Below, one piece after another: positions 22,604 through 29,804 of a DNA stretch of 30,132 nucleotides. Made by a program: the position numbers and the translations under genes. The notes under the pieces were generated by a model that worked only from the letters and a program-made list of their open reading frames with translations, ran no database searches and was not told where the DNA came from. The stretch comes from a virus: positions 1 to 30,132 of IMG/VR virus record IMGVR_UViG_3300035701_000193. The stretch is one strand, 5' to 3'. Within the stretch, counting starts at the first letter, position 1, and each line of letters opens with the position of its first letter.

Positions 22604-22955
22604 AATCAGCCCCCCATCTGTTGGCAAACATTGTTTCTTTCTCACTGTCAAACGTCATGTATAGGAAATTCGGAATGTCGAAACTGTAATCATCTTTGCC
22701 AGGAGCAACGGAGTGTGCAATCAAAGCGATGTCTTCGTATGCAAATGATTTCCCAAGCACAACATTTACCATCCCAAACCTTTCCCAGATCAAAAATTTT
22801 GCTTCATGAATCTTGAAGATTTGCTCAGGTCTAAGGCTGTCTTCTAGGGCTTTTCGATTCCGCTCGCTAACAAAAGAGAACCCATTCTCAGGACTTAGCG
22901 ATTGAAACTCATAGACGGATTGCCCCGATGTTCCTCTATCTTTTTCGTTGACCAT
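22497..22955 (-). CDS. Hypothetical protein, true C-terminus uncertain
   Basis: 152 residues from ATG 22955 with GGGAG 11 bases upstream. The central part looks natural (FSFVSERNRKALEDSL, IHEAKFLIWERFG, NFLYMTFDSEKETMFANRWG). After RWG it runs on in a frame overlapping the next gene by 107 bases, with a polar, unconvincing tail. RWG is coded at a run of six G (22610-22615). A single extra G, or a -1 slip, would end the protein just after RWGG, three bases before the next ATG. Confidence 0.55.
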   Translation of the reverse strand: MVNEKDRGTSGQSVYEFQSLSPENGFSFVSERNRKALEDSLRPEQIFKIHEAKFLIWERFGMVNVVLGKSFAYEDIALIAHSVAPGKDDYSFDIPNFLYMTFDSEKETMFANRWGADYGYTNPEGLYGRNLQERKTEECSGRGSNHNGTTKP

Positions 22956-23866
22956 GCTAGATATTTCTCCCATGTCCAGTTGTCTAGAAATTCTCGTCCA
23001 GCCACATAGCCGGAATGTACAAGCCACTCTCTCTTTGCTCTAGGTAGATCAAAGTCTGCCGTGCCAATGTTCCCTGTAGGAACCTTAATGATCCTATGCT
23101 CAAAGTCTTCGGGGGTAATGAACTTTCTGTCGTGTGCCTGCAACATCGTATTCAGGATTGCTTTCAGGTAGCTCCACCACCCACTGATCTCATTGTGCCT
23201 TTCGTATTCTCCGCCGTCTAGTAGGATGCCAATGGTAGGATGCGTTATCTCTTCAAGATGTTGAGCATCGAATAGCCAGATCGGAAAGTTTGACGTAGCC
23301 CCACCATCAATGAACCAAGCATCCCAGGCTTTGACCGGACGAAAGTAGAAAGGCAGACTCATGCTCATACGCACAGCTAGGGCCACTTCAACTTCATCTG
23401 GATTCTGCCCATACTTCTCTGCATCATCAGGTAGGACAACCATCTCATTTCGCGTGATGTCTGTTACGATAACCTTTAGCTTCCATCTCCACTTATAGTC
23501 AGTCTCCGCATACCCATTCTCTTTGTAGCAGATCAAGTCCCCAAACGTGGTGACGTTCTTCTCTGCCAGCTTCTTTTTCATAAAATGATAGAAGGCGTCT
23601 CCCTTGTATAGCCCTTGATTGGCAATCCAATTGTAAGCTGTTAGAAACTTGTTTCCATCGAGGAAGCTCTTAAAGTCTAGCTGTAGTATCAAGTTTTCTA
23701 ATTCGGCGGCAGAGTATCCTGCTGCTTTCAGGCTCGTCACAATGGCCCCGGCCGATGCCCCAGCCATATTGACAAACTCAAATCCTTTATCCTCCAGAGA
23801 CTTGATACCTCCGACTAGACCACCGATCTTAGTGCCCCCACCTTCGCATACTAGGTCGCACTTCAT
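22895..23866 (-). CDS. Patatin-like phospholipase
   Basis: 323 residues with the whole patatin pattern: the oxyanion loop EGGGTKIGG (8-16), the nucleophile elbow GASAG (36-40, Ser38), and the catalytic Asp in FIDGGATSNFP (Asp187). These enzymes cleave acyl chains from phospholipids. No signal peptide is present, so the protein is cytoplasmic, or acts on the inner membrane face. Start ATG 23866, overlapping the HNH-AP2 gene by four bases. A phospholipase in a phage early-type region could modify host membrane or act in lysis or exclusion; nothing in the sequence decides. Confidence 0.88.
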   Translation of the reverse strand: MKCDLVCEGGGTKIGGLVGGIKSLEDKGFEFVNMAGASAGAIVTSLKAAGYSAAELENLILQLDFKSFLDGNKFLTAYNWIANQGLYKGDAFYHFMKKKLAEKNVTTFGDLICYKENGYAETDYKWRWKLKVIVTDITRNEMVVLPDDAEKYGQNPDEVEVALAVRMSMSLPFYFRPVKAWDAWFIDGGATSNFPIWLFDAQHLEEITHPTIGILLDGGEYERHNEISGWWSYLKAILNTMLQAHDRKFITPEDFEHRIIKVPTGNIGTADFDLPRAKREWLVHSGYVAGREFLDNWTWEKYLAWSTKKIEEHRGNPSMSFNR

Positions 23867-24366
23867 TTGATTTTGTTCAATGTGGCGAATTCTTTGAACA
23901 CTTCGGCTGCCGCCTTGTTATACATGAGTCCTGCTTCCTTCTCGTCATCAAACAGTCCAAGGTGCTTTAGCTTTCTGTCAATGACAATGTAGCATCTCCA
24001 CTTCTCATGCTTCTTAGACCAAGAGACTCCCTTGTACTTGGAGCTAGTCCCCTTACGCTTGCCCTTGTTCGCATTGTTTTGCGTTCGGTTAGCCATTCTC
24101 AAGTTGCTGCGTCTACAGTCTAGCTTGTCCTGATTAATATGGTCAACGAGTTCGTCCTTCTTTAGAGAGCGGCCGATTAGCTCTTCCATAATCAAAGTAT
24201 GTAGCCATACTCGCTGCCGCATTCCCCCGATGGTGGTGCGCATACAAGCATAGTTGCCGCTCTTACTGCCGTGGGCAGTCCAGCTACCCAGGCTCATAAC
24301 GTCAGCATCTTCCTCTGAAATTTTGGCCCAGAGTCCGTTTCCAAGTTTAAGGTCTATATGGCTCAT
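23863..24366 (-). CDS. HNH homing-type endonuclease with AP2 DNA-binding domain
   Basis: 167 residues. An HNH core at about 70-105 (ELVDHINQDKLDCRRSNLR, then RTQNNAN) is followed by an AP2 domain at about 112-155 (YKGVSWSKKHEKWRC, HLGLFDDEKEA). This pairing is typical of free-standing phage homing endonucleases that cut a related genome and spread into it. Unlike its neighbours it has its own sigma-70-type promoter directly upstream, plus AGGAGG before ATG 24366. The four-base overlap with the patatin gene suggests an old or well-fitted insertion. Confidence 0.9.
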   Translation of the reverse strand: MSHIDLKLGNGLWAKISEEDADVMSLGSWTAHGSKSGNYACMRTTIGGMRQRVWLHTLIMEELIGRSLKKDELVDHINQDKLDCRRSNLRMANRTQNNANKGKRKGTSSKYKGVSWSKKHEKWRCYIVIDRKLKHLGLFDDEKEAGLMYNKAAAEVFKEFATLNKIK

Positions 24367-24382
24367 GGATACCTCCTAGACA

Positions 24383-24411
24383 ATTATCACAATTTTCGCT
24401 GGCCTTGTCAA
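24383..24411 (-). promoter_or_regulatory. Sigma-70-type promoter for the HNH-AP2 gene
   Basis: On the transcribed strand a consensus TTGACA (24411-24406) is followed 17 bases later by GATAAT (24388-24383) with an upstream TG (extended -10). It lies in the 46-base gap before the HNH-AP2 start. It is the best promoter match I see in the window. Confidence 0.75.
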
Positions 24412-24412
24412 G

Positions 24413-24763
24413 TTATCTGGGGGTAATCTTTTCCTTCAATGTGTAGAAAGTTCGAAACGCCAGAGCTTTCTCTTTAATGTGCGGCGGGATAGTCTTCATC
24501 TTCGGCCATTCCTTGTCGCTGTATTCAATCCAATACTCTCTTCCGTGCTCGCGGCGGCCTTGGCGGTTAATACAAACATACACATTGCCCGCTCGCTTTG
24601 TGAGTTTCTCCACTATCCTGCTGTATGGCTTATAGTAAACGAAGTAACCTTCCCCCTCTTCAATCATTTCTAGCTTGTTGTTAGGTGACTTGATATGGTC
24701 TTGCATACTTTTAGGGAAGCCACCTTTAGTATAAACCGGATTTAGAAAGACTCCCGGCATCAT
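24413..24763 (-). CDS. Hypothetical protein, 116 aa
   Basis: Start at ATG 24763 (a second ATG follows at once at 24760), overlapping the upstream stop as ATGA with GGAG just before. An in-frame start at 24784 would lie inside the Cys-rich gene. The protein is basic with Tyr-rich strands (EGYFVYYKPYSRIVEKL, then VYVCINRQGRREHG) and a C-terminal helix. No family recognised. Confidence 0.7.
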   Translation of the reverse strand: MMPGVFLNPVYTKGGFPKSMQDHIKSPNNKLEMIEEGEGYFVYYKPYSRIVEKLTKRAGNVYVCINRQGRREHGREYWIEYSDKEWPKMKTIPPHIKEKALAFRTFYTLKEKITPR

Positions 24764-24990
24764 GCTCTCCAGCTTGTATTGCAATCAGGACACTGAAACC
24801 TAATCGTGCGATCCTGCTCTCTGTCGTAGATACTAATCTTTCTACTGAAGTGAGTCTTATTCCCATAGTATCCTTTTGCACGAGACTCCTCTGGGATCGG
24901 ATCTCCATTTAGACAAGAGGAACAGAAAGGACAATGCTCTCCAGGGCACACACCTAACTTACACACTAGGGTTTCGAAGTCTGTCTTCAT
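24760..24990 (-). CDS. Cys-rich small protein, 76 aa
   Basis: ATG 24990 overlaps the upstream stop as ATGA with GGAG seven bases before. Cys residues cluster at the N-terminus (VCKLGVC, HCPFCSSC) and the C-terminus (FQCPDCNTSWRA), giving likely zinc sites. The middle is basic. The last ten residues match the end of the 21531-21764 protein (CPECNNSFHA). Restriction-alleviation-like zinc proteins of phages have similar size and Cys layout, but I cannot confirm this. Confidence 0.7.
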   Translation of the reverse strand: MKTDFETLVCKLGVCPGEHCPFCSSCLNGDPIPEESRAKGYYGNKTHFSRKISIYDREQDRTIRFQCPDCNTSWRA

Positions 24991-25253
24991 TCCAAGTCTC
25001 CATTCTCTTGAATCTTCTTATCCTCATAGGGTGCTAGCTTACGACGATAGAATTCTTGCTTGGCACACTCTAGTACCCCAACGAGTTCATTCCCTGTATC
25101 ATACCTAGGGTTACAGTCCCATGCTGCATGGAGTAGTTTCGTGATAATGTAGTTTAGATCTCCAGGGGGAAACGAGTGCCCTTCTAATACGGCAAGCAAC
25201 TCGTTTAACCCATCAGCATATTCCCATCGTCTGTCTTTCTTGACATAGGGCAT
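24987..25253 (-). CDS. Phage conserved small protein (DUF6899-like), 88 aa
   Basis: Start chosen at ATG 25253 behind GAGGAG; the frame is open further upstream (to 25499) but there it lies inside the secreted-protein gene. The pattern MPYVKKDRR, GDLNYIITKLLH, LECAKQEFYRR and PYEDKKIQENGD matches, from memory, a widespread phage family of unknown function (DUF6899). It is helical and probably cytoplasmic. Confidence 0.8.
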   Translation of the reverse strand: MPYVKKDRRWEYADGLNELLAVLEGHSFPPGDLNYIITKLLHAAWDCNPRYDTGNELVGVLECAKQEFYRRKLAPYEDKKIQENGDLE

Positions 25254-25257
25254 TGTG

Positions 25258-25569
25258 TTACTCCTCGTCTGTATCGATGATCGTGGTGCGAGTTCGTTCC
25301 CCGTCCGACTCTCTGATTGTAGTTGTCCCGTTTGTGTAGTCTTCATCGATAATCGTAGTGCCTGCACTTCCTCGGCGAATAGTCGTAGTCTTGTGCGGGC
25401 GACTGGTCCGATTCCACTTGTCATTATCCCTAGGCTGTTCTTTAGTTGTAACATTTCCGATGTTACATTCGGGGGTAAAACACATCCAAGTACCCGCATT
25501 TGCTACGGAATTTAGCCCAAGTGATTCATAAACAAGAGAAATTATTACAAGAAACTTTATTAGGGTCAT
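25258..25569 (-). CDS. Secreted protein with TTxI repeats
   Basis: 103 residues. The N-terminus is a signal peptide (KFLVIISLVYESLGL) with a good signal-peptidase site after VANA (about residue 26). The mature part has two Cys residues (MCFTPECN) and then repeats TTTIRR, GTTIIDED, GTTTIRES, and RTTIIDTDEE, alternating basic and acidic turns between short strands. This could build a small beta structure on the cell surface or in the periplasm. ATG 25569 overlaps the membrane-protein gene upstream. Function unknown. Confidence 0.75.
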   Translation of the reverse strand: MTLIKFLVIISLVYESLGLNSVANAGTWMCFTPECNIGNVTTKEQPRDNDKWNRTSRPHKTTTIRRGSAGTTIIDEDYTNGTTTIRESDGERTRTTIIDTDEE

Positions 25570-25856
25570 AGATAGTGCCCTCCTACCGGCTTAGGTGCGT
25601 CTCCTTCTTCGTCACCCTTCTTAGCTTTGCTGTTTACCATCTTAGCAAAGTCCTGTAGGCTCATGGAAGTGGCGGGATAAGCTGGAGAACCCATGTGTCC
25701 ACCTACTGCTCCCATCGCATTCATGTCCTGCTCCAGTAGCTTGCCTACCATGCTGCTCGTCATTCGAGAAATGTACAAGCCATAGATAGCAAACACATAT
25801 GCAGGGATGATTGCTAGGAACAATAGGAATGCGAATAGCCCTTCACTGATATTCAT
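25566..25856 (-). CDS. Membrane protein with one N-terminal helix, 96 aa
   Basis: A hydrophobic segment at about residues 6-29 (GLFAFLLFLAIIPAYVFAIYGLYI) is followed by a soluble domain with a Gly/Met-rich stretch (MGAVGGHMGSP) and a charged tail (AKKGDEEGDAPKP). ATG 25856 lies behind GGGGG and overlaps the upstream stop. It sits next to the secreted protein gene, so the two may act together at the envelope (inference). Confidence 0.75.
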   Translation of the reverse strand: MNISEGLFAFLLFLAIIPAYVFAIYGLYISRMTSSMVGKLLEQDMNAMGAVGGHMGSPAYPATSMSLQDFAKMVNSKAKKGDEEGDAPKPVGGHYL

Positions 25857-26173
25857 TTTACCCCCTTCTTCTTTGCTGTGGCCTTCTTCTTAGCCGTAAG
25901 CTGTCGGAGTTCTTTCAGTTGTTGGTCGGCTGTTCTTCCTAGACAACTTATTTCTTCTAGCATTCCTCGTACTTCATCTGCCGATTCTATGAAACTGGAA
26001 TTGTGATCTTCCAGCTTTTCGATATAACTCTCTTGATTTTGTAGTCGTGCTTCTAACTTCTTGTTGGCAGCTTCAAAGGCTGCTAACTCTTCTCGATATT
26101 CCTTATGAATCGCAATCCGACAACTCTTAGTCGCCTGTGTCAATAGCTTGTCCAATAGGCTCGTGTTGTCCAT
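25853..26173 (-). CDS. Coiled-coil protein with Lys-rich tail, 106 aa
   Basis: The central 60 residues are heptad-like (LAAFEAANKKLEARLQNQE, IEKLEDHNSSFIES) and the tail is basic (LTAKKKATAKKKGVK). ATG 26173 follows GGAGG. The layout parallels the 9834-10160 protein (coiled coil plus Lys blocks) without clear sequence identity. A nucleic-acid-binding oligomer is a guess. Confidence 0.75.
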   Translation of the reverse strand: MDNTSLLDKLLTQATKSCRIAIHKEYREELAAFEAANKKLEARLQNQESYIEKLEDHNSSFIESADEVRGMLEEISCLGRTADQQLKELRQLTAKKKATAKKKGVK

Positions 26174-26472
26174 TATACCTCCAATTTTCTAAGTAAATAC
26201 TCAGACGATATTTCTTCTTTGGATATTTTCCACTTACAATGTTTGCATTCAAAATCTTTTAGTTGAGAAGGCCACCAGTCGTTTTCTTTCTCTGCTTCAA
26301 AGAATGTTTGCTCTCTTGTAATTTCTTGATCCCAATCTGGGCAGGATCTAAAGATTAATCTTTCCCCTCTTTTTGGAGTATTAGTTAATTCTCTTGTGTA
26401 TTTAGTTCCTTCTGGTCCGGGGTGAGTCGTGCAGCTATGAACCATCTTAATCTTTCTTATAGTCTTTCGCAT
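26173..26472 (-). CDS. Four-Cys small protein, paralogue of the 21864-22364 C-terminal domain
   Basis: 99 residues from ATG 26472 behind GGAGG. Landmarks are HSC, RSC, NDWW and FECKHCKWKISKEEI...YLLRKL. The last part aligns with YTCNSCKFSITKTEI...YLFKKI of the other protein, and the earlier Cys and DW positions also match. Likely zinc-binding; function unknown. Confidence 0.75.
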   Translation of the reverse strand: MRKTIRKIKMVHSCTTHPGPEGTKYTRELTNTPKRGERLIFRSCPDWDQEITREQTFFEAEKENDWWPSQLKDFECKHCKWKISKEEISSEYLLRKLEV

Positions 26473-26474
26473 GG

Positions 26475-27476
26475 CTATGCCTCCTCAAAGAATGCTAGGA
26501 GTTCCTTTAGTTCAAACCGTTCACTTAGCTTTTTCAAAGCCACGTCTTCAATCTGTCGAAGGCGCTCCCTCGTCAGTGCAAAGTTCATGTACTCACTTAC
26601 TTCTTGATAGGTGAGAATCTTGCCGAAGGATAGGTATCTAATAAAGATAACCTCTCCCTCCTGCTCTGTCAAGTATCTACCAAGAGCCTCCTTCAGTGAC
26701 TCTCTAATCAAACTCCTGTCTACATTCTCTTCTAGGGTCGGCCCATCATCAGGGATCATGTCTGCTAGGCTTCGCTGCCTTCCTACGTCTACGTTTTCCT
26801 CTAGTGAGAACCAACTACCCGTCCCATCCTCTACCTCAGCCGAGTGGGGAATGTGAACCATTCCAAAAGGGTCTTCCATTAGCTTCTGTTTCATCTTGAA
26901 GTGAATCTTATGATGCGCATAAGTACAGAATCGAACGCCCATTACCGGGTCAAACTTCTTAGCTGCCTCAACTAGCGCAAGGTTCGCAACTTGTACCGCA
27001 TCTTCGTGCGCCAGTCGGCCCCGGTATTCCATAGCCAAACGAACCGCCATCTTAAGACACGATAGCACAAGCTTCTGCTCGATCTTATCTGCTTGTGCTT
27101 TGAAAATTTCAATAGCAAAAGCCGAATGGGTATCTACCCGTAGCCAACTTAGCAGCTTGAAAAGCCACTCCATTCTGAAGTTACAAAGGTGAAGGTTCGC
27201 CTTTGTAGGCTCTACAAGAATCTCTGTGACCCTTTGTTCTACATCCGAGTTATTGCCTTGCTTATTACTATTGAAGTCGTTAGTCACCGAGGCAACCGAC
27301 GTAAGCCTCTTTACCTCGTCTACAATAAGCCCCGGCATTCCATCTACTGAAAAGATTTCTTCTCGTAGTGAAAAACGAATGTTAGATAATGAGTTCACTA
27401 ACTCACGTTCTTCTTCTCTTTCGATATTCTCCTGATAGTTCCCAACGTCTTCGTAATACTCTTTGAATGATCCCAT
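26475..27476 (-). CDS. Sigma-70-family RNA polymerase sigma factor
   Basis: 333 residues. Region 2 lies at about 143-200 (VRLAMEYRGRLAHEDAVQVA, FDPVMGVRFCTYAHHKI), a region-3-like stretch MVHIPHS follows near 207, and region 4 at about 265-320 holds the HTH (TYQEVSEYMNFALTRERLRQ with IEDVALKKL). The first 130 residues are not sigma-like and may carry a phage-specific function. It should direct host RNA polymerase to phage middle or late promoters, whose sequence is not evident here. Start ATG 27476 behind GGGGG. Confidence 0.9.
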   Translation of the reverse strand: MGSFKEYYEDVGNYQENIEREEERELVNSLSNIRFSLREEIFSVDGMPGLIVDEVKRLTSVASVTNDFNSNKQGNNSDVEQRVTEILVEPTKANLHLCNFRMEWLFKLLSWLRVDTHSAFAIEIFKAQADKIEQKLVLSCLKMAVRLAMEYRGRLAHEDAVQVANLALVEAAKKFDPVMGVRFCTYAHHKIHFKMKQKLMEDPFGMVHIPHSAEVEDGTGSWFSLEENVDVGRQRSLADMIPDDGPTLEENVDRSLIRESLKEALGRYLTEQEGEVIFIRYLSFGKILTYQEVSEYMNFALTRERLRQIEDVALKKLSERFELKELLAFFEEA

Positions 27477-27484
27477 TTATCCCC

Positions 27485-28603
27485 CTATAGTAACTGGCTT
27501 TTGTTGCCAACAATAGAAAACATCTGGTGCCAATTCGTTAGCACCGTTGCCCCTTCAGGAATGGATCGATCATAGTGTGCCTTATATGATACAACCCCCT
27601 TAATGTAGTTGTGTACTCCATCGTTGTAGTATTGTGCCAAACATCCCGGACTGGACGAAAGAACACGACCCTCTCCAAAAAAGAGCTTCTTATCAAAGGC
27701 AAGGTACTTGTGAACAAACTTATCGGCTCTGCTCTTCCATGCCAATAGTTTAGATCTATGTGTTGCTACCTGATCTACTGTTTCAGTAACCGCACACGGC
27801 CCCTCTCCGTTATAAGGCACCCCATACTCATACTTTAGGTCAAAGTTTGCCCTATGGTCTGCTGCCGCGCTAAGTAGCGCATCATAATACGGAGCCTCCA
27901 TCGCAAGTATAGGTTTATTACAAAAATCTTCTATCTCTTCGGGAGTAGGGTTAAACTCCCCAATCTCAGCTTCACCCTGATTAATTAGCCATGCTCCACC
28001 CACAAACACGTCATTTTCTTTGATCCATTCCGGAGTTATAGCTGCCGTACTTGCCAATGTAGTGGTCGAAGATACCGGCACCATCACAGTATAGTAGTTC
28101 TTAGCTATCGTAGTAGTATGTCCCGGCGGGGAATCTATCGGGATAAAGGTCAGAAGATTTGATTTGTTTACTGTATCGTTAGGAAGACAAGTAATGAGAT
28201 ACTTTCCACTAGGAAGTTCAATGAGAAAGTTCTTACCGTTCTGGTTAGTAATGTGTAGGTTACTAAGGTCTTCCTCGACACTAAGAATCTTCCCCGGCAG
28301 TTCAAACGATACGTCCGCAAACTTTTGCGCCGCATCTCGCGGAGCATTACAATCTGATCGTCGCTTGCTCTGTACTGCGCGGCCGTTATGGAATATGACT
28401 ACCTGCCCATCGGGCGTCTTCGTTCGAAGAAGAACCACTTGTACTGTTTCACTTGTCACAGTAGCGCGAGCACATGACTCATCAAAATAGAGGAGAACGT
28501 CCGCAGTCGGACCTGCAATGGTATAGTAATTACCATACCCTTCCTCTGTTCGCCCTACTGCTGCAAAGTTATGTATAAAGTCACAAAGACTTCGAGTCGT
28601 CAT
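27485..28603 (-). CDS. Hypothetical protein, 372 aa
   Basis: The largest unrecognised gene. ATG 28603 overlaps the upstream stop as ATGA. The first two thirds are beta-rich (YYTIAGPTADVLLYFDE, VQVVLLRTKTPDGQVVIFHNGRAV, NFLIELPSGKYLITCL) with Thr/Ser-rich stretches. The last third is helical and aromatic (APYYDALLSAAADHRANF, LLAWKSRADKFVHKYLAF). No signal peptide, membrane segment or catalytic motif is apparent. It may be a structural or cell-surface-directed protein, but there is no evidence for either. Confidence 0.8.
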   Translation of the reverse strand: MTTRSLCDFIHNFAAVGRTEEGYGNYYTIAGPTADVLLYFDESCARATVTSETVQVVLLRTKTPDGQVVIFHNGRAVQSKRRSDCNAPRDAAQKFADVSFELPGKILSVEEDLSNLHITNQNGKNFLIELPSGKYLITCLPNDTVNKSNLLTFIPIDSPPGHTTTIAKNYYTVMVPVSSTTTLASTAAITPEWIKENDVFVGGAWLINQGEAEIGEFNPTPEEIEDFCNKPILAMEAPYYDALLSAAADHRANFDLKYEYGVPYNGEGPCAVTETVDQVATHRSKLLAWKSRADKFVHKYLAFDKKLFFGEGRVLSSSPGCLAQYYNDGVHNYIKGVVSYKAHYDRSIPEGATVLTNWHQMFSIVGNKSQLL

Positions 28604-28857
28604 TCAAAAGGCCCCCCAAGTTCTTCTTGTTCGAGAATTAGTTTAGCGGTTTGCCAAACCTGCTTCTCATACATTGCGCTTTTTAATGAAAAAGCACAAA
28701 GACAGAAAAATGTTCCAAAGATTATTACCCTTAGTGCATCCCCGTGCCATGCAGCTACAGATGCAACATACAGATTACAAAATACCCCAATGCCACAGAG
28801 CCATGTCACTGTCGTCGCAGAGCGTAGCTTATTCTGTACTATGTCTTTAGTTGTCAT
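28600..28857 (-). CDS. Small membrane protein, two helices, 85 aa
   Basis: Start chosen at ATG 28857 (GGTGGGC upstream, 11-base overlap); the frame is open to 28974 but that part lies inside the upstream gene. Two hydrophobic segments are visible, TVTWLCGIGVFCNLYVASVA and VIIFGTFFCLCAFSL, with a helical acidic tail. It could be a holin-like or exclusion protein, but there is no lysis gene beside it. Confidence 0.65.
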   Translation of the reverse strand: MTTKDIVQNKLRSATTVTWLCGIGVFCNLYVASVAAWHGDALRVIIFGTFFCLCAFSLKSAMYEKQVWQTAKLILEQEELGGPFE

Positions 28858-29128
28858 GCCCACCATGAGCCCTTTCAAGGATGCCTGCCAAGTCCTTAGC
28901 TTGGCAGTAGTTCCAATGTGCGTCCGCCTCCACCTCAATCGCTCGGAAGTAACGCTGGCTGTTGTCCCCTGCAAGGCGACGAGAATAGTCTACATCAACT
29001 GCGGCAGCGTGCCAAAGGTTCCGGGCGTTCCTAACTTCAGGACTATGAAAATTCTCAAAGTATCTCGAATTGTTCGCAAACACCTGATCGACTAGGGCCT
29101 GCTTTACTAGAGTTTCAAAGTCGTCCAT
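28847..29128 (-). CDS. Hypothetical protein, 93 aa
   Basis: Start chosen at ATG 29128 with GGAGG upstream; a TTG at 29140 is in frame. The product is soluble and helical, rich in His, Tyr and Trp (RNLWHAAAVDVDYSRRL, EADAHWNYCQAKDLAGIL). No family recognised. Confidence 0.7.
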   Translation of the reverse strand: MDDFETLVKQALVDQVFANNSRYFENFHSPEVRNARNLWHAAAVDVDYSRRLAGDNSQRYFRAIEVEADAHWNYCQAKDLAGILERAHGGHDN

Positions 29129-29129
29129 G

Positions 29130-29363
29130 TTATCCTCCAAGTTTGAATGCTAATGCGATTAGTCCAGGGATCTCTTTAGTACATCTAGCACACTTATTAT
29201 CTATCCCCAGCATAGAAGGTCGCTGTCCTACATGTAGGTGGTAGTAGTGTCTCTGGTGATATGCCCATTCTACAAATTGTCCCCCTCGTTCGTCTTCTTC
29301 TACCCAGATTAGCTCAAAGCTTTGTCCTTTAGTTACCCTTGTATTCAGTCCTACCATCACCAC
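29130..29363 (-). CDS. Hypothetical protein, about 77 aa, start uncertain
   Basis: Two GTG codons (29363, 29360) and an ATG (29357) lie in a row, and the second GTG overlaps the upstream stop as GTGA. The protein has strands (FELIWVEEDERGGQFVEW), a His-rich stretch (YHQRHYYHLH), one Cys pair (CARC) and a hydrophobic C-terminal helix (GLIALAFKLGG). No family recognised. Confidence 0.65.
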   Translation of the reverse strand: MVMVGLNTRVTKGQSFELIWVEEDERGGQFVEWAYHQRHYYHLHVGQRPSMLGIDNKCARCTKEIPGLIALAFKLGG

Positions 29364-29743
29364 CGTAGCTCCCCGAAGCCTGCATCGTCTAGGCTAAAGT
29401 AGATACGGTGTACCCCCGCTTCTTGAATGATTCGGAAGCAAGTGTCACAAGGCTTAGCTAGCCCTTGTGTGCCATCCTTGCGAACACGAAAGATATACAG
29501 CGAGAATCGTTTGTCAACCTCGTCCGGCTTCCATCCTCTACAAGCGGCCAATTCGGCATGAACCCTAATCAATGGCTTTCTGGTACCTCTACTATACTCC
29601 GTCATCAAAGGGTGAGACTTACTCATGTCATTGCAGCCTAGTCCCATAATCGAATTACCCTTCGTCAGTACAGCACCCACCCTAAACTTAGAGTCGCTAG
29701 TGCAAGCGATCTTTCTAGCCAGCCCCAGGAATCGAACCTTCAT
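29357..29743 (-). CDS. dCMP/cytidine deaminase-family protein
   Basis: 128 residues with the zinc deaminase motifs VHAELAA (His62, Glu64) and KPCDTC (Cys99, Cys102). The N-terminal MKVRFLGLARKIACTS and the NDMSKSHPLM region fit deoxycytidylate or related deaminases. It probably converts dCMP to dUMP for thymidylate synthesis, complementing the class II reductase, though tRNA or cytidine deaminase activity is not excluded. Start ATG 29743 behind AGGAGG. The 61 bases before it hold a short CCCGCGGG-type palindrome and no clear promoter. Confidence 0.82.
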   Translation of the reverse strand: MKVRFLGLARKIACTSDSKFRVGAVLTKGNSIMGLGCNDMSKSHPLMTEYSRGTRKPLIRVHAELAACRGWKPDEVDKRFSLYIFRVRKDGTQGLAKPCDTCFRIIQEAGVHRIYFSLDDAGFGELRW

Positions 29744-29804
29744 CGTTTCCTCCTATCATACTTATCGGTATTCCCCGCGGGAACTTTAGCATTTAGTTCA
29801 AATG

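Noticed and set aside
29771-29783. Short CCCGCGGG-type palindrome after the tRNA-Arg as a terminator
   Set aside because: Five-base stem and no U run on the transcribed strand; too weak to call.
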